Assembly: GCA_963766935.1 (NCBI GenBank)
Contig: CAVYBY010000007.1
Span: 1-64,000, forward strand
From: CAVYBY01 sp963766935
GTDB lineage: Bacteria; Actinomycetota; UBA4738; HRBIN12
Reading direction: 5' to 3'
Length of the DNA: 64,000 bases
The position numbers and the translations under genes were made by a program. The notes under the pieces were generated by a model. That model saw nothing but the letters and a program-made list of their open reading frames with translations. It was not told the origin of the DNA and did no database searches. Shown here piece by piece: positions 1 to 7,510 of the stretch. Each line of letters begins with the position of its first letter. Positions within the stretch are counted from its first letter, which is position 1.

Positions 1-142
1 CGGCGTGCTGGCCGCCGGTCTCTACGAAGGCCTGGACCTGCTGGAAGCGACCGAGCGAGCGTGCCTGGCTGCCGCGCTCTCGGTCACGAAGGAAGGCGCC
101 CGCGAAGGGATGCCGACGCGCGAGGAGATCGAGAGGCGATGA
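1..142 (+). CDS. PfkB/ribokinase-family sugar kinase, C-terminal fragment
   Basis: The reading frame is open from the window edge and ends at TGA 140-142, giving about 46 residues. The translation GVLAAGLYEGLDLLEA...ALSVTKEGA resembles the last two helices of ribokinase/PfkB carbohydrate kinases, where the ATP-site wall ends in an 'A.aLSVTr.GA' segment followed by 'P(T)R.E(I/V)'. The catalytic GAGD motif lies upstream, outside the window. The substrate cannot be named. The next gene starts 4 bases downstream, so the two may be co-transcribed. The identification rests on a short tail and is moderately confident. Confidence 0.6.
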   Translation, partial: GVLAAGLYEGLDLLEATERACLAAALSVTKEGAREGMPTREEIERR

Positions 143-146
143 CGTC

Positions 147-896
147 ATGACCGACGACTACAACGAGGCGACGTACGGAGATCGGATCGCCGACGTCTAC
201 GACACGCGTTACCTCGCATCCTTCGAAGAGGACACGGCGGGAGCGGTCGCGTTCCTGAAGGAGGCCGCCGGCGACGGGGCGGCGCTCGAGCTCGGGATCG
301 GGACGGGGCGCGTCGCGCTGCCGCTCGCCGAGGCCGGCGTCGAGGTGCACGGGATCGACGCGTCTCAGGGAATGGTCGCCCAGCTCCGGGCGAAGCCCGG
401 TGGCGATCGAATCGGCGTCACATTGGGCGGCTTCGCCGACTTCACGCTCGATCAGAGGTTCGGCGTGATCTACGTCGTCTTCAACACCTTCTTCTCGCTC
501 CTGACCCAGGACGAACAGGTGTCGTGCTTCCGGGCGGCGGCGCGTCACCTGGCCGACGGCGGCGTCTTCGTGATGCAGGCGTTCGTCCCCGACACCTCGA
601 GGTTCGACAGCCATCAGCAGCGCGTATCCGTGGAGACCGTCGGCGTCGACGAGGTCACGCTGGAGACGTCGAGCCACGACCCGGTCGCGCAGCGAACGGA
701 CAGCCAGTACGTGGTGCTCCGGGAAGACGGGATCCGGATGTACCCGGTTCGCATCCGGTACGCCTACGTCTCCGAGCTCGACCTGATGGCGCGCCTCGCC
801 GGTCTGCGTCTCAAGGAACGCTGGGCGGGATGGGGCCGAGAGGCGTTCCCGTCGCCCACCTGGACGCACGTCTCGGTCTGGGAGCGGGACGAGTGA
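147..896 (+). CDS. Class I SAM-dependent methyltransferase
   Basis: This is a 249-residue protein with a Rossmann-type SAM-binding motif, ELGIGTGR, at residues 48-55, followed by an acidic strand end (VHGIDAS). It looks like a soluble small-molecule methyltransferase of the Methyltransf_25 type. The middle (FNTFFSLLTQDEQ) matches the usual post-motif II helix. The acceptor cannot be told from sequence. The ATG lies 4 bases after the kinase stop, and its TGA (894-896) overlaps the GTG of the next gene, so translation is probably coupled. Confidence 0.8.
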   Translation: MTDDYNEATYGDRIADVYDTRYLASFEEDTAGAVAFLKEAAGDGAALELGIGTGRVALPLAEAGVEVHGIDASQGMVAQLRAKPGGDRIGVTLGGFADFTLDQRFGVIYVVFNTFFSLLTQDEQVSCFRAAARHLADGGVFVMQAFVPDTSRFDSHQQRVSVETVGVDEVTLETSSHDPVAQRTDSQYVVLREDGIRMYPVRIRYAYVSELDLMARLAGLRLKERWAGWGREAFPSPTWTHVSVWERDE

Positions 897-1555
897 GGGC
901 CCGACCCGAACCTGGACCCGCCTCGCCGGACCGGGTCCCCCACGATCAGGGAAAGGCGCTGGAGCGGCTGGTCTTCTTCTCCGACGCCGTGTTCGCGATC
1001 GCGATGACGCTGCTCGTCCTCAACATCCCCAGGCCGGCGCCCGGCGAAAACGTGACCGCGTTCCTCACGACCAACGATGCCGGGAAGTTCCTCGCCTACG
1101 GCATCAGCTTCTGGGTCATCGCGCTGTTCTGGCTGGGGCACCACCGTCTGTTTCGCTATGTCGGCGACTATGACCACGGACTGATCGTCATCAATCTGAT
1201 CCTGCTGTTCTGCATCGCGTTCATCCCGTATCCCAGCGCGATCCTGAGCGAGCACGGCGACGACGTCGGCGCGGTCGTCTTCTACTCGGTTGCGATCTCG
1301 GCCGCGGCATTGGCCTCCGCCGGCCTCACCTGGTGGACGGTGATCCACAGGCACTTTGCCGGTCCGGTCCACCCGGCGCTCGCCCGCTACTACGTCTTTC
1401 GCGGGCTCGTCGTGAGCGCGGTGTTCATCGTCACGATCCCGGTCGCGTTCATCAGCACGAGGGTCGCACAGCCACTCTGGTTCACCTCGTTCGTCCTGCA
1501 GCGAGTCGGGCTGCACTACAGCGAGCGGCGCGCCGGGACTGAGGCCTACACCTGA
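893..1555 (+). CDS. TMEM175-family potassium channel protein (DUF1211)
   Basis: This is a 220-residue integral membrane protein starting at GTG 893, which overlaps the previous stop. Near residues 25-40 it carries the TMEM175 signature RLVFFSDAVFAIAMTLL, a first helix with the FSD motif that contributes to the ion pathway in bacterial TMEM175 homologues. About six hydrophobic segments follow, matching the single six-helix repeat of bacterial members, which assemble as tetramers. The expected role is a potassium leak channel in the inner membrane. The frame stays open far upstream inside the methyltransferase gene, so the start was chosen from the GTGA overlap and homology onset. Confidence 0.8.
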   Translation: MRARPEPGPASPDRVPHDQGKALERLVFFSDAVFAIAMTLLVLNIPRPAPGENVTAFLTTNDAGKFLAYGISFWVIALFWLGHHRLFRYVGDYDHGLIVINLILLFCIAFIPYPSAILSEHGDDVGAVVFYSVAISAAALASAGLTWWTVIHRHFAGPVHPALARYYVFRGLVVSAVFIVTIPVAFISTRVAQPLWFTSFVLQRVGLHYSERRAGTEAYT

Positions 1556-1562
1556 ACCCCGG

Positions 1563-1578
1563 CGCCTCCGTGGAGGCG
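1563..1578. terminator. Short bidirectional hairpin between convergent genes
   Basis: CGCCTC (1563-1568) pairs with GAGGCG (1573-1578) around a CGTG loop. It lies exactly in the 23-base gap between the convergent stops of the TMEM175 and arginase-family genes. There is no T-tract, so intrinsic termination is inferred from position and symmetry. Confidence 0.4.
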
Positions 1579-2472
1579 TCAGGCGGACGCGGCGAGGACG
1601 GCGCGCCAGGCCTCGACGAGCGCGCGGCCGTGGCGGCGATCCGGATCCTTGTCGGGGTTGTAGCAGCCGATCGACGCGCCGACGAGGCCCGGCGAGGACG
1701 CCATCGGCTTCATCAGTTCGACGAGCTGCTCCCACGTGAGACCGCCGGGCTGCGGATAGTCGGTCGCGGGAAAGACCTCCTCGTCGAGCACATCGACGTC
1801 CAGATGGAGCCAGAGCCGGCCGGGACCGGCGGCGAGCGCCGTCGCGATCTCCGCACCAAGCCTGTGCGGCCCCGCCGATCGAACGGCGTCCGCGGTGTGC
1901 TCGGAGATGCCGGCGTCCTGGGGCTGGAGTGCGCCCAGCTCGACCGTCTCCTCGCGGTGACGGTGACCCACGACGACCACGTCCGCCGGCGCCGCGCCCG
2001 GCCCACCGGCCGCATCCACCCAGGCCGCCGGACCCCGGCCGATCACGACGGCGACGGGCATGTCGGCCGCCTCTCCGGTGGCCGACGTGAGCCCGTCGTA
2101 CAGATCGAGGTGACCGTCGACGTAGGCGAGCCCGACGCGGCCGAGCGCGTCGCGGGCCCCGGCCACCGCTCCCGGAACCAGCGCGCAGCACCCGCCGGCC
2201 AGGAACGGCCGTCTGCCCCGCCTCACGGCATCGGCGACCGCCGAACGGACGGCCGCCGTGGTGGCCAGCACGTCCGCGCTGCCGAGAACCCCGGTCTGCG
2301 CGTCGCGCTCGTCGCCTCGGATCCGGACATCGAGGTCGCCGAGATCCGAGCCACCGAGCACCTCCGAGAGCCCGAGCTCCCGCAGCACCCCCGGCGAATG
2401 CTCCGCCCCGCCGCCGGTCCGTTCCACCGAGTCGATCGGCACCCCGAGAAACGCGAGCCGGCCGCCGGCCAT
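1579..2472 (-). CDS. Arginase/agmatinase-family (ureohydrolase) protein, atypical metal site
   Basis: This is a 297-residue protein of the arginase fold. Two metal-binding blocks are visible: DGHLDLYD (119-126), matching the family's DAHxD, and HLDVDVLDEE (about 223-232), matching SxDxDxxDP. The first block, normally GGDHS, reads GGCC (93-96), so one canonical manganese-binding histidine is replaced by cysteine. Arginase, formiminoglutamase or guanidino hydrolase are all possible; the substrate is unknown. It starts at ATG 2472, sharing one base with the acyl-CoA dehydrogenase stop (TGATG), so it is the last gene of the iclR operon. Confidence 0.75.
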   Translation of the reverse strand: MAGGRLAFLGVPIDSVERTGGGAEHSPGVLRELGLSEVLGGSDLGDLDVRIRGDERDAQTGVLGSADVLATTAAVRSAVADAVRRGRRPFLAGGCCALVPGAVAGARDALGRVGLAYVDGHLDLYDGLTSATGEAADMPVAVVIGRGPAAWVDAAGGPGAAPADVVVVGHRHREETVELGALQPQDAGISEHTADAVRSAGPHRLGAEIATALAAGPGRLWLHLDVDVLDEEVFPATDYPQPGGLTWEQLVELMKPMASSPGLVGASIGCYNPDKDPDRRHGRALVEAWRAVLAASA

Positions 2473-3647
2473 CAACCGATGAGGTCCGACGTTCCGCGCT
2501 TGACCAGCTGGTCGGCGACGATGTTGCGCTGGATCTCCGACGTGCCTTCCCAGATCCGGTCGACGCGCAGCTCGCGGTAGAAGCGCTCGGCGACGTTCTC
2601 GCGCATGTAGCCGCGGCCGCCGAAGATCTGCACCGCGCGATCGGCGACGCGTCCGGCCATCTCGCTCGCGTACAGCTTGGCCATCGAGCACTGCGCGTGC
2701 TGCACCTTCACGTCGACGCCGCGGTCGATGTTGCGGGCCAGCTCGTAGGTCATCAACCGCGCCGCCCAGAGCTCGGTCAGCGAGTCGGCCAGCATGTGCT
2801 GGATGGCCTGGAACTCGACGATCGGCTTGCCGAACTGCACGCGCTCTTTCGCGAACGCAGTCGCCTCGTCGATCAGGCGCTCGGCCGCCCCGCAGCAGCG
2901 AGCCGCGATCATCAGCCGCTCGTAGCGGAACCACTCGTAGGTGAAGCTCATCCCGTCTCCCTCCTCGCCCACGAGGTTGGAAGCCGGGACGCGCACGTCG
3001 TCGAACGCGACGATCGCGTGTGTGTCGGGGTAGGTGTGCATATACCGCGGCTCGCGAACGAGCCGGACACCGGCCGCGTCCTTGTCGACGAAGAACATCG
3101 CGTGCTCGCCGGCGTGCGGGCCACCGGCGAGCTTTGCCTGCACGAAGCAGAAATCCGCGGTGTTGTACGAGGTCACGTGCATCTTCTCGCCCGAGATGAC
3201 GTAGTCCTGGCCGTCGCGGCGCGCCGTCGTCTCGATCGCGTCGACGTCGGACCCCGCGCCGGCCTCGCTGATCGCGTAACACTCGTGCCGCTCGCCACGG
3301 ATCGACGGAATGATCCACCGCTCGAGCTGATCCCGCGTCACGACATCCGGAGCCCAGGCAGGCGGCGTGTGCACGCACCACCCGAGCGCGTTCGTCACCC
3401 GTCCGATCTGTTCGGAGACGAGCACCTGCTGAAGCATCGTCATGCCGGTTCCGCCAAGCTCGACCGGCATGTTCATCGCGTAGAGCCCGAGCTCGATCGC
3501 CTTGTCGTGATGCGCCGCCTTGATCTCCGGGGGAATCTGTCCGTCGTGCTCCTCGGCGTGCACCTCCCACGGGATGAGGTCCTCGTCGACGAAGCGGCGG
3601 GTCCGCTCCTGGATCTCGCGGTCGGTGTCGGAGAGCGAGCTGCTCAC
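2472..3647 (-). CDS. Acyl-CoA dehydrogenase
   Basis: This 391-residue protein has normal acyl-CoA dehydrogenase length and order: N-terminal helical domain, beta domain with AISEAGAGSDV...ISGEKMHVTSY, and C-terminal helical domain. Near residue 360 EGTSEIQR contains the glutamate that acts as catalytic base in medium-chain-type enzymes. FAD-dependent alpha,beta-desaturation of an acyl-CoA is expected; chain or branch preference is unknown. The start is GTG 3647. It sits between a cysteine-synthase-like gene (34 bases upstream) and an arginase-family gene (one-base overlap), suggesting an amino-acid catabolic operon. Confidence 0.9.
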   Translation of the reverse strand: MSSSLSDTDREIQERTRRFVDEDLIPWEVHAEEHDGQIPPEIKAAHHDKAIELGLYAMNMPVELGGTGMTMLQQVLVSEQIGRVTNALGWCVHTPPAWAPDVVTRDQLERWIIPSIRGERHECYAISEAGAGSDVDAIETTARRDGQDYVISGEKMHVTSYNTADFCFVQAKLAGGPHAGEHAMFFVDKDAAGVRLVREPRYMHTYPDTHAIVAFDDVRVPASNLVGEEGDGMSFTYEWFRYERLMIAARCCGAAERLIDEATAFAKERVQFGKPIVEFQAIQHMLADSLTELWAARLMTYELARNIDRGVDVKVQHAQCSMAKLYASEMAGRVADRAVQIFGGRGYMRENVAERFYRELRVDRIWEGTSEIQRNIVADQLVKRGTSDLIG

Positions 3648-3681
3648 CTCGATCGCGCTTCGTCCGTGGCAACGGAGACGA

Positions 3682-4722
3682 TCACGAGATGAACTCCAGG
3701 CGGTCCCGGTGCTCCGCCAGGCGCTCGATCGACTCGGGATCCATGGCGTGGTCGCGGTCGGGCTCCTCGACCTCGGGCGATTCGCCCAACAGCTCGCCCG
3801 ACAGATACCGCTGTCCGGTGTCGGGGATGACCGTCGCGATCCGCCGGAGCGCCGGGTGCTTCTCCGCGACCTTCATCACCGCGGCGACGTTGATCCCGGA
3901 GGACGGACCGCACAGGATTCCCTCCTCGGCGGCGAGCCGCCGGGCGGTGTGCAGCGCGTCGGCGGTCGAGACCGTCACGATGCCGTCCATGACCGAGAGG
4001 TCGAGGTTCGGCGCCACGATCCCGTCGCCGATCCCCGGCACGCCGTGGGTTCCCCACCGCTGCTCGGAGATGAGCGGGCACTCCGCGGGCTCGACGGCGA
4101 AGGCCATCACACCCTCGCGGTGCGCCTTGAGCGATCGTGCGACGCCGGTGATCCAGCCGCCGGTCCCCTGCGCGCCGACGACCGCGTCGACGTCGCCGCC
4201 GGTCTGCTCCCAGATCTCCTCGCCGGAGGCCATCTGGGCGTCGGGGTTGTCGGGGTTCTGGAACTCTCCGGGGAAGTAGTACCGGTCGGGATCGGCGGCG
4301 ACGATCTCCTTCATGCGGGCGAGCGCCAGGTCGATGTCGGTTCCGGAGCCCGGCGTCTCCACGAGCTCGGCGCCGTAGCTTCGGATCATCGCCTTGCGCT
4401 CCGGGCTCATGCCCTCGGGCATCACGATCATGCACGCGTAGCCCTTGATCGCCGCGGTCGCCGAGCACGCGATGCCGGCGTTGCCGGTCGAGCACTCGAT
4501 GATCGTCATCCCCGGCCGGAGCTCGCCGCGCTCCTCGGCCCGGGCCAGCATGTGGGGGTAGATCCGGTCCTTGACCGACCCGGTCGGGCCGTACCACTCG
4601 ATCTTCGCGAGCACCTCGATCCCGGGCGGCGTGACCCGTGACAACCGAACGAGCGGTGTGCGCCCGATGACGTCGAGGAGCGTGTCCGCCGGACGCCGGT
4701 TGGCATCCCAGTCGATGGTCAC
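3682..4722 (-). CDS. PLP-dependent cysteine synthase/cystathionine beta-synthase-like enzyme
   Basis: This is a 346-residue fold-type II PLP enzyme. The PLP lysine lies in GPTGSVKDR (K51). The substrate loop STGNAG, the glycine-rich phosphate-binding loop GAQGTGG and the late serine motif CGPSSG are all present. This matches O-acetylserine sulfhydrylase and cystathionine beta-synthase relatives, although the neighbours suggest a catabolic lyase rather than assimilatory cysteine synthesis. Translation starts at GTG 4722, with AGGAGG six bases upstream and a GTGA overlap with the iclR stop. No CBS domain follows. Confidence 0.85.
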   Translation of the reverse strand: MTIDWDANRRPADTLLDVIGRTPLVRLSRVTPPGIEVLAKIEWYGPTGSVKDRIYPHMLARAEERGELRPGMTIIECSTGNAGIACSATAAIKGYACMIVMPEGMSPERKAMIRSYGAELVETPGSGTDIDLALARMKEIVAADPDRYYFPGEFQNPDNPDAQMASGEEIWEQTGGDVDAVVGAQGTGGWITGVARSLKAHREGVMAFAVEPAECPLISEQRWGTHGVPGIGDGIVAPNLDLSVMDGIVTVSTADALHTARRLAAEEGILCGPSSGINVAAVMKVAEKHPALRRIATVIPDTGQRYLSGELLGESPEVEEPDRDHAMDPESIERLAEHRDRLEFIS

Positions 4723-5546
4723 GTCCGCCTCCTGTTCACGCGGTCGCGGATCGCCCATGATCCACGTAGCCGAGCCGCCGCGAGATGGTGTGTCGCCGCT
4801 TCGACGACCTGCCTTGCCAATCGCGGCACGTCCGCAGGCCCCATACGAAACGCCGGGCCCGACACGCTGAGCGCCGCAATCACCCGGTCGTCGGCTTGGC
4901 GGATCGGCGCCGCCACCGCGTTCAGACCCTCCTCCAGCTCCTCCATCGTCTGTGCGTACCCACGCGCGCGAACCTCCTGGAGCTGGGCGCGCAGGACATC
5001 CGGGTCGACGATGGTTGCATCGGTCAGCTTGGCAAGAGGCTCGGAGATCACGGCATCCAACGTGTCGGCGTCGAGCCAGGCGAGGAGGACCTTGCCGTTG
5101 GACGTGCAATGCAGCGGCGTCCGGCGGCCCACCCAGCTGACCACCACGACCGATTGCGCCCCGGTCACCTGGTCGACGTAGACGACCTCACCGGCCGAGA
5201 TGACGCCGAGGTTCACCGTCTCGTGGGTTCGCTCCGCCAACTCCTCCAGCACCGGGTGTCCCGCCCGAACGAGGTCCAGGCCCGCGATCGCCGCGCCGGC
5301 GAGGCGGACCAGGCCGAGGCCGAGCCGGTAGCGTTCCGAGGTGGCGTCTCGCTCGACGAGCCCGCGCTCGGCGAGCGTCGAGATCAACCGGGACGCGGTC
5401 GCCTTGTGGACGCCCAGACGGCGACCGAGCTCGCTGACGCCCAGCTCACCGGCGTCCGCGATCAGCTCGAGCGCGCGGAGCGCCCGCGACACCGACTGCA
5501 GCTCCGCCCCGTTTGCCATCGGCTCCCGTTCCGCATCACGCAACAT
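4719..5546 (-). CDS. IclR-family transcriptional regulator
   Basis: This is a 275-residue regulator. An N-terminal winged helix-turn-helix (LGVSELGRRLGVHKATASRL, roughly residues 34-55) is followed by the IclR effector domain, including CTSNGKVLLAW and a late RGYA...EELEEGLNAVAAPI block. IclR proteins bind as dimers or tetramers to palindromes and sense small metabolites. The gene heads an operon with the cysteine-synthase-like, acyl-CoA dehydrogenase and arginase-family genes and diverges from soxB. A palindrome overlapping its own start codon suggests autoregulation. ATG 5546 is the annotated start; an in-frame ATG at 5519 is an alternative. Confidence 0.92.
   Translation of the reverse strand: MLRDAEREPMANGAELQSVSRALRALELIADAGELGVSELGRRLGVHKATASRLISTLAERGLVERDATSERYRLGLGLVRLAGAAIAGLDLVRAGHPVLEELAERTHETVNLGVISAGEVVYVDQVTGAQSVVVVSWVGRRTPLHCTSNGKVLLAWLDADTLDAVISEPLAKLTDATIVDPDVLRAQLQEVRARGYAQTMEELEEGLNAVAAPIRQADDRVIAALSVSGPAFRMGPADVPRLARQVVEAATHHLAAARLRGSWAIRDRVNRRRT
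5528..5544. promoter_or_regulatory. Putative IclR operator overlapping the iclR start
   Basis: GTTCC-N7-GCAAC is an imperfect palindrome with one arm mismatch. It is the same element as the perfect GTTGC-N7-GCAAC at 16011-16027 and 21263-21279. A half-site GCAAC lies exactly 20 bases away at 5560-5564, as in the gcvT-like promoter. It probably gives autorepression. Confidence 0.5.
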
Positions 5547-5553
5547 GGTCTGC

Positions 5554-5598
5554 CTCTCCGCAACGGCGACGCTAGAGTGACCGGCCGGACCCTGTCAA
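5554..5598 (-). promoter_or_regulatory. Promoter of the iclR operon (TTGACA-N18-TAGCGT)
   Basis: Read on the minus strand, TTGACA (5598-5593) and TAGCGT (5574-5569) are separated by 18 bases, followed by GTTGCGGAGAG (5564-5554). The same blocks recur in order upstream of the gcvT-like operon at 16037-16079. Predicted transcription starts near 5562, leaving a leader of about 16 bases. Confidence 0.6.
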
Positions 5599-5647
5599 TC
5601 GTGGCACTAGGCTGTGCGGTGGGGTCCGCCGGACCGATTGGCACCCA

Positions 5648-6857
5648 ATGAGTGAAGCGAACGAACGGTACTGGCGTGCGGCCGAGCCCAAGCCCGCGTA
5701 CGACGTGCTGGTCGTGGGCGGCGGCGGTCACGGCCTGGCGACGGCCTACTACCTGGCAAAGAACCACGGCATCACCGACGTCGCGATCCTCGAGAAGGGC
5801 TGGCTCGGCGGCGGCAACATGGCCCGCAACACCACGGTCATCCGCTCGAACTATCTCTGGGACGAGTCCGCGGCCATCTACGAGCACTCCCTGAAGCTCT
5901 GGGAAGGGCTCGCCGACGAGCTCGGGGTCGGACCTCGAGTTCGACCAGAAGGGCGTGCTGAACCTCTCGCACGACCTCGGCGACATCCGATCGAGCATGC
6001 GACGGGTCAACGCGAACCGGCTGAACGGGGTGGACGCCGAGTGGCTCGAGCCCGCCGAGGTCAAGGCGTTCTGCCCGATCGTGAACGTCTCGTCCGACGT
6101 CCGCTATCCGGTGCTCGGGGGCACCCTGCAGCGGCGCGGGGGAACCGCCCGCCACGACAAGGTCGCATGGGCGTTCGCCGGGGGCGCAGACCGGGCGGGC
6201 GTCGACATCGTCGAGCACTGCGAGGTGACCGGGTTCCTTCGCGGCGCCGGCGGGCGCGTCGAAGGCGTCGAGACCTCGCGCGGTCCGATCCGCGCTCGAA
6301 CGGTCGCGCTCTGCGCCGCCGGGCACACGAGCGTCCTTGCGTCGATGCTCGGCATCCGCCTCCCACTGCAATCGCATCCGCTCCAGGCCCTGGTGTCGGT
6401 GCTGCTCGAACCGGTGCTCGACTGCGTCGTGATGTCGAACGCGGTGCACGTCTACGTGAGCCAGGCCGACAAGGGCGAGCTGGTCATGGGGGCGGGGATC
6501 GACCCGTACAACGGCTACGCGCAGCGCGGCTCGTTCCACGTGATCGAGCACCAGATGGCCGCGGCCGTCGAGCTGTTCCCGATCTTCGCTCACGCAGCGT
6601 TGCTCCGGACCTGGGGCGGCATCGTCGACGTCAGCCCCGACGCGTCCCCGATCATCGGCCCATCGCCCGTCGACGGCGTCTTCCTCAACTGCGGATGGGG
6701 AACCGGCGGGTTCAAGGCGACGCCGGGCGCGGGATGGGCGTACGCGGAGACCGTCGCGCAGGGTGAGGCGAGCGAGCTCGCGCGCCCGTTCGCGCTGGAA
6801 CGCTTCACGACCGGCGCCCTCATCGACGAACACGGCGCGGCGGCGGTCGCGCACTGA
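5648..6857 (+). pseudogene. soxB: Sarcosine oxidase beta subunit, frameshifted
   Basis: Translation from ATG 5648 gives the SoxB N-terminus with the dinucleotide motif VGGGGHGLATAYYLAK, then loses homology after DELG. Homology resumes one base later as DLEFDQKGVLNLSH and continues to the stop at 6857. The shift is +1 at a GGGG run (5924-5927). The second part keeps the RHDKVAW segment (the histidine expected to hold FMN covalently) and a C-terminal GWGTGGFKATPG motif. Intact, it would be about 400 residues, the usual SoxB length, oxidising sarcosine to glycine with tetrahydrofolate. The remaining sox genes are intact, so a sequencing error is as likely as a real mutation. Confidence 0.85.
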
Positions 6858-6872
6858 TGCGCGCGATGATGA

Positions 6873-7232
6873 ATGCGCACTGATGCCTCCATGCAGGCGA
6901 GGACCGTCCGCAAGCTGGCTCTCTCCCTCCCGGGAGCGGAGGAACTGGAGACCTGGGACACCCCGACCTTCCGCGTCCGGAACAAGATCTTCGCGATGTT
7001 CGCCGGCGGGGGACGCGAGGTGTGGGTCAAGTCGATGCACGACGAGCAGCAGGCGCTGATCGCGATGGACCCGGACACGTTCTTCCGCCCGCCGTACGTC
7101 GGTCCGAGCGGCTGGGTCGGCGTGCGGTTCGCAACGGCCGACCGCGACGAGATGCGCGAGCTGATCGTCGAGGCCTGGCGGATGACGGCGACCAAGCAGG
7201 CCGTACGGGCCTTCGACGAGGAGCAGGGCTGA
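6873..7232 (+). CDS. MmcQ/YjbR-family protein
   Basis: This 119-residue protein matches the small MmcQ/YjbR (CyaY-like fold) family: ARTVRKLALSLPGAEE at the start, then TPTFRVRNKIFAMF and a basic/aromatic centre with PPYVGPSGWVGVR. The biochemical role of the family is not settled; DNA binding has been proposed from structure. The gene interrupts the sox operon between soxB and soxD and shares one base with the soxD start (TGATG), so it is co-translated with the oxidase. ATG 6873 is used; ATG 6891 is equally plausible and closer to typical family N-termini. Confidence 0.8.
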   Translation: MRTDASMQARTVRKLALSLPGAEELETWDTPTFRVRNKIFAMFAGGGREVWVKSMHDEQQALIAMDPDTFFRPPYVGPSGWVGVRFATADRDEMRELIVEAWRMTATKQAVRAFDEEQG

Positions 7233-7510
7233 TGCTCCTGATCCGATGTCCGTGGTGCGGTCCGCGCGAGGAGATCGAGTTCCGCTACGGCGGACAGGCG
7301 CACCTCGCGTATCCGGCCGACCCGGACGCGCTGACCGACGAACAGTGGGCCGATTTCCTATTCATGCGCGAGAACCCGAGGGGCCCGTTCGCCGAACGTT
7401 GGATGCATACGGCGGGGTGCCGGCGGTGGTTCAACGCGATCCGCGACACCACGACACACCGGATCCTCGTCACGTACCGCATGGGCGAGCCACGGCCGGA
7501 GACGGGCTGA
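7232..7510 (+). CDS. soxD: Sarcosine oxidase delta subunit
   Basis: This 92-residue protein matches SoxD in length and motifs. CPWCG near the N-terminus, plus HTAGCRRWF later, provide the cysteine and histidine ligands of the zinc site that stabilises the heterotetramer. The typical 'P.gpf.E.W.H..GCR.W' block is present. It overlaps the YjbR stop and the soxA start by one base on each side, a classic translationally coupled arrangement. Confidence 0.93.
   Translation: MLLIRCPWCGPREEIEFRYGGQAHLAYPADPDALTDEQWADFLFMRENPRGPFAERWMHTAGCRRWFNAIRDTTTHRILVTYRMGEPRPETG

Noticed and set aside
84..869. Long minus-strand and alternative-frame open frames across most genes
   Set aside because: They are antisense or off-frame shadows typical of high-GC DNA. 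They lack family motifs and overlap well-supported genes throughout.
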